This document shows, piece by piece, positions 6,528 to 9,144 of a stretch of DNA of 9,144 nt. Within the stretch, counting starts at the first letter, position 1, and each line of letters starts with the position of its first letter. The stretch is from an uncultured Oscillospiraceae bacterium (lineage in GTDB: Bacteria; Bacillota; Clostridia; Oscillospirales; Oscillospiraceae), in assembly GCA_905234575.1 (NCBI GenBank), contig CAJOIG010000057.1:1-9144 (forward strand), written 5' to 3'. Under the pieces are notes generated by a model. It saw nothing but the letters and a program-made list of their open reading frames with translations, searched no databases and was not told the origin of the DNA. A program made the position numbers and the translations under genes.

Positions 6528-7453
6528 GCCTGCACCTCCTTCGAGCGGGTCGCGGTGAGCTGGGCGATGGCAAGAGCGGCCACCAGCAGGAAGAAGACCA
6601 CGGCCTTGGCCTGGGCCGCGCCGTGCCAGTTCTTGCTGATGTTATAGGTGGAGTAGATGTTCAGCGCGAGGAGCTCCGTCATGTTGACCTTCGCGCCGTT
6701 CATAATGACGGAGGGCGCGCCGCCGGTGAGAGCGAGGTTCTGGTCGAACAGCTTGAAGGAGTTCGTCAGCGTCAGGAAGGTGCAGATGGTGATGGACGGC
6801 ATCATGTTGGGGATCGTCACGTTCGTGAGGGTCTGCCAGCGGGTCGCGCCGTCGATGGTCGCGGCCTCGTTGAGATCCTCGGGGATCGCCTGCAGGCCCG
6901 CGATGTAGATGATCATCATGTAGCCGATCTGCTGCCAGGCCACCAGGATGACGAGGCCCCAGAAGCCGTAGGTCGCGTTCGCCGTGAGATAGGTGCTGTA
7001 GCCCTTCAGGATGGCGTCGAAGATCATGGACCAGATATAGCCCAGGACGACGCCGCCGATGAGGTTCGGCATGAAGAAGACCGTGCGGAAGAGGTTCGCG
7101 CCGCGGATCTTCTGGGTCAGGCCGTAGGCGATGGCGAAGGCGAGGACGTTGATGAGGATGATGGACACCACGGCGAAGCCCGCCGTGTTCCAGAAGGCGT
7201 GCTGGAAGCCCGCGTCGGAGAAGGCCTTGACATAGTTGGAAAAGCCCACCCATTTCGCGTCGCGGGGCGTATTGAAATTGCAGAAGGACAGATAGATGCC
7301 CTGCAGGAACGGCCAGACGAAGCCGATGCAGAAGCAGGCGAAGGTCGGCAGGATGAACAGGGGGAACCAGCGCCGGATGGGACGGCGGATCAGCACGCTG
7401 TTCACGGCGGATCCTTCGATCTTTTTCGCTTTCTTTTTTCGCAAAAGGCTCAC
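6524..7453 (-). CDS. Carbohydrate ABC transporter permease, MalF type
   Basis: A 309-residue inner-membrane permease with a basic cytoplasmic start (RKKKAKK) and hydrophobic segments near residues 30-55, 88-112, 121-145, 165-187, 215-235 and 281-300. The EAA loop reads LNEAATIDGAT at 194-204. It lacks the large periplasmic P2 insertion of E. coli MalF, as is usual in Gram-positive sugar permeases. The start is uncertain. GTG 7453-7451 has AGAGAGG immediately against it, which is too close. TTG 7444-7442 (codon 4) has GGGTGA about 5 nt upstream, a better spacing, and would give a 306-residue protein. The gene lies behind an intrinsic terminator, so it depends on readthrough from the binding-protein gene or on an unseen promoter. 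Confidence 0.92.
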   Translation of the reverse strand: MSLLRKKKAKKIEGSAVNSVLIRRPIRRWFPLFILPTFACFCIGFVWPFLQGIYLSFCNFNTPRDAKWVGFSNYVKAFSDAGFQHAFWNTAGFAVVSIILINVLAFAIAYGLTQKIRGANLFRTVFFMPNLIGGVVLGYIWSMIFDAILKGYSTYLTANATYGFWGLVILVAWQQIGYMMIIYIAGLQAIPEDLNEAATIDGATRWQTLTNVTIPNMMPSITICTFLTLTNSFKLFDQNLALTGGAPSVIMNGAKVNMTELLALNIYSTYNISKNWHGAAQAKAVVFFLLVAALAIAQLTATRSKEVQA

Positions 7454-7469
7454 CCTCTCTGTATAGAAT

Positions 7470-7503
7470 AAAAAAGCGGGACGGGCGAAAAGCCCGCCCC
7501 GCT
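7470..7503 (-). terminator. Intra-operon terminator between the binding-protein and permease genes
   Basis: Bases 7503-7492 (AGCGGGGCGGGC) pair with 7486-7475 (GCCCGTCCCGCT) over 12 bp with one G-U pair and a TTTTC loop. Six T residues (7475-7470) follow directly, the first of them pairing at the stem base. This has all the parts of a strong intrinsic terminator. It lies 29 nt after the binding-protein stop codon and 16 nt before the permease GTG, inside a 79-bp gap. The likely effect is partial termination, with a stable 3' end on the binding-protein mRNA. Confidence 0.9.
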
Positions 7504-7532
7504 CATGGGTCTGCGTTCAGGGAAGGATGGCG

Positions 7533-8960
7533 TCAGCCGTTGACGGTGGCCCACTCGATGGCCCAGCCGTCCACGAAGGCAGAGACGACCTGCTCCCAGT
7601 TGGCGTCGCTCTGGTCCGCGGAGTAGGCGGCCATGGCGGTGACGACGGTGCCGCGCCAGGAGTCGACGTTCGGCGTGTCGTTGAAGGCCCAGGCGACGTT
7701 GTACTTGCCGGCGGCGGTCAGCTCGTTCGCGGCGGCGCAGAAGACGTTCTCGGGGGTCTTCGCGGCGGCGAAGGGCACGGCGCCCAGCTCATCGGCCAGG
7801 GTCTGGGTGCCCTCGTCGGAGGTCACGAGCCAGTACAGGAAGTCGAGGGTGGCCTGCTTGTCGGCGTCGGAGGCGTTGACGTTGACGGCCCAGTGGTTCT
7901 CGGTGCCGGAGCAGAGGCCCGCGTCAGCCTCGCCGTCCACACCGCAGTAGATGGGGATCATGGTAATGGTCGCAGGATCCATGCCGAAGGTGCCGGTCAG
8001 GTTGCCGAACTCCCAGGTGCCGTTCTGATAGAACACGGCCTCGCCGTTGCCGAAGGCGGCCTCGGCCTCGTCGCCGGTGGAGGTGGTCAGGGACGTCTTA
8101 TCGGCGGAAGAGTCGTCGATGTAGAGATCCCAGATCTGACGGAAGTTGTCGAGGTAGGTGCCGTCGATGGTCTCGGGCATGGCGCCGACGTTGAGGCCCT
8201 TGTCGCGATACTCATAGAAGAGCGGCATGTTGGCCAGGTGGCCGGAGAAGCGCCAGGAGGAGCTGCCGTCCAGGCCGTTGGGGGCGAAGGCGTCAAAGCC
8301 CAGCTCGTCCGCGCGGGCGTGGATGTCGTCCGCGATGGCCTTCAGGGAGGCGAAGTCGGTGATGTCGGCCACGGAGTAGCCGGCCTCCTCCAGGAGGGCC
8401 TTGTTCGTGATGATGCCGTAGGACTCATAGCAGTAGCCGAGGCCGACCAGAGCGCCGTCCGGGCTGAAGAGGTTGTAGTCGTCCGTCACGGCCTGCTCGG
8501 CCACGGGGGTGCCGGCAAGATCCATCGCATAGTCGCCCCACTCGTCCACCATGGCGTCGTTCGTCAGGACGAAGAGGGTGGGGGCCTCGGACTTGGACAT
8601 CTCGGCGGTCAGGGTGTCGCCGTAGGTGCCGGCAGCGGCGGTGACGACCTTCACGGGCACGCCGGTCTCGGCGGTGTAGTCCGCGGCGAGGGTCTGGAGA
8701 GCGCCGTCGAACTCCGGCTTGAAGTTCAGGTAGTAGACCTTGCCTTCGCCGGCGGGCGCAGCGGGGGCGTCGTCCTCCGCGGGAGCGGCAGGAGCGGCGG
8801 GCGCGGGGGCGCCGGAATTCAGCGCGTCGAGAGAGCTCTGCACGCCCTTGAGGGCGGTGCTGATCTCATCGAGCTTCGCCGTAACGTCGGAGCTTGCGCC
8901 GCAGGCGGTCAGAGCCAGGACCATGCAGAGCGCAAGGACCAGAGCCAACATCTTTTTCAT
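7533..8960 (-). CDS. Extracellular sugar-binding lipoprotein of an ABC importer
   Basis: The 475-residue protein delivers its sugar to the permease pair from the outer face of the membrane. Residues 1-19 form a short lipoprotein signal (MKKM start, hydrophobic core) with lipobox LTAC, so Cys20 is the lipidated residue. Residues 26-47 form a predicted coiled coil, and 50-73 are an Ala/Pro-rich linker. The family 1 solute-binding domain follows from about residue 74, with TLDFLYWLVTSDEGTQTLAD near residues 370-395 as a conserved C-lobe motif in many Clostridia. ATG 8960-8958 was chosen because AAAAGGAG lies 9 nt upstream and the lipoprotein signal begins there; the open frame continues back to 9044 but that part looks non-coding. 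The ligand is not readable; the glucanotransferase downstream suggests maltodextrins. Confidence 0.92.
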   Translation of the reverse strand: MKKMLALVLALCMVLALTACGASSDVTAKLDEISTALKGVQSSLDALNSGAPAPAAPAAPAEDDAPAAPAGEGKVYYLNFKPEFDGALQTLAADYTAETGVPVKVVTAAAGTYGDTLTAEMSKSEAPTLFVLTNDAMVDEWGDYAMDLAGTPVAEQAVTDDYNLFSPDGALVGLGYCYESYGIITNKALLEEAGYSVADITDFASLKAIADDIHARADELGFDAFAPNGLDGSSSWRFSGHLANMPLFYEYRDKGLNVGAMPETIDGTYLDNFRQIWDLYIDDSSADKTSLTTSTGDEAEAAFGNGEAVFYQNGTWEFGNLTGTFGMDPATITMIPIYCGVDGEADAGLCSGTENHWAVNVNASDADKQATLDFLYWLVTSDEGTQTLADELGAVPFAAAKTPENVFCAAANELTAAGKYNVAWAFNDTPNVDSWRGTVVTAMAAYSADQSDANWEQVVSAFVDGWAIEWATVNG

Positions 8961-9023
8961 TGTGCATATCTCCTTTTCTATTTTTGCATCCAGCGATGCT
9001 TTAATCGTGAGATTCCGTACCAT

Positions 9024-9051
9024 GTCCCCCGCGCCGAAGGGCACGAGGGAC
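9024..9051 (-). promoter_or_regulatory. Stable hairpin in the 5' untranslated region of the binding-protein gene
   Basis: Bases 9051-9040 (GTCCCTCGTGCC) pair fully with 9035-9024 (GGCGCGGGGGAC) over 12 bp with two G-U pairs and a 4-nt CTTC loop. No U-tract follows, so it is not an intrinsic terminator. It begins about 20 nt after the expected transcription start and ends 63 nt before the ATG. It may protect the mRNA's 5' end; the function is unproven. Confidence 0.55.
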
Positions 9052-9071
9052 GTAATACTTTCGTAATCTCT

Positions 9072-9087
9072 TGATAATATTTTATCA
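9072..9087. promoter_or_regulatory. Palindrome overlapping the -10 element (candidate operator)
   Basis: TGATAA-TATT-TTATCA is a perfect 6-bp inverted repeat with a 4-bp spacer. It covers the whole -10 hexamer (9084-9079) and reaches the expected transcription start. A protein bound there would block initiation. No regulator gene is visible in the window, and AT-rich promoter DNA yields such repeats by chance. Confidence 0.4.
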
Positions 9088-9106
9088 CTGAAGTCTCGAT
9101 TGTCAA
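9079..9106 (-). promoter_or_regulatory. Promoter of the sugar-uptake operon (sigma-70/A type)
   Basis: A perfect -35 TTGACA (9106-9101) and a -10 TAAAAT (9084-9079) are separated by 16 bp. Transcription should start near 9072, giving a leader of about 110 nt. The surrounding DNA is much more AT-rich than the coding regions. The remaining sequence up to 9144 shows no gene. Confidence 0.82.
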
Positions 9107-9144
9107 CTGTTATTTTGTGATTTTGCCCAAATCCATAATCTTTT

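Noticed and set aside
4779..6647. Very long plus-strand open frames opposite real genes (also 7527-9074, 2757-4637, 1526-2857 and 726-1973)
   Set aside because: They mirror minus-strand genes with clear families, lack domains and show repetitive Gly/Ala/Val/Arg/Asp/Glu composition. GC-rich codon bias on one strand removes stop codons from the complement, which explains their length.
8961..9044. Upstream in-frame start for the binding-protein gene at 9044
   Set aside because: It would bury the lipoprotein signal 28 residues inside the protein, and it lies within the leader hairpin. The ATG at 8960 has a good ribosome-binding site and places the lipobox correctly.
1..9144. Mobile elements, CRISPR arrays, phage genes or tRNAs
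   Set aside because: No transposase or integrase motifs, no regularly spaced repeats, no terminal inverted repeats and no tRNA-like cloverleaf were found. The window is ordinary metabolic and transport DNA.

Overview
All genes in this window lie on the minus strand, so transcription runs from high to low coordinates. Coding DNA is GC-rich, with strong G/C bias at third codon positions. The AT-rich promoters, short lipoprotein signal, acetylase-type diaminopimelate pathway and lysine riboswitch together suggest a GC-rich Gram-positive of the class Clostridia, perhaps Oscillospiraceae-like. That placement is inferred from style and gene content, not from a marker gene.

Region 1 (about 9144 to 4137) is a carbohydrate-uptake operon. 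A sigma-A promoter, overlapped at its -10 by a palindrome, drives a solute-binding lipoprotein (8960-7533). An intrinsic terminator follows, then two MalF/MalG-type permeases and a GH77 4-alpha-glucanotransferase, and a second terminator closes the unit. No ATPase gene is present, so the importer probably uses an ATPase encoded elsewhere. The glucanotransferase suggests that alpha-1,4-glucans such as maltodextrins are imported and then reshaped in the cytoplasm. The terminator after the binding-protein gene should make that protein more abundant than the permeases.

Region 2 (4067 to the window edge at 1) is a diaminopimelate/lysine operon. A near-consensus promoter is followed by a leader of about 310 nt that holds a lysine riboswitch, a terminator hairpin and a CodY-box-like sequence. 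Then come dapA, dapB, dapH, a PatA-like aminotransferase and the start of an M20-family deacetylase, which runs off the window. Gaps of 12-13 nt and 4-nt stop/start overlaps indicate one tightly coupled transcript. Together the genes take aspartate semialdehyde and pyruvate through the N-acetyl branch to LL-diaminopimelate, for peptidoglycan and lysine.

No mobile element, CRISPR array, tRNA or rRNA was seen. The known families account for every gene. The most interesting material is regulatory (a traceable riboswitch switching model, a CodY-like box, an intra-operon terminator) plus an unusual coiled-coil stalk on the binding protein.
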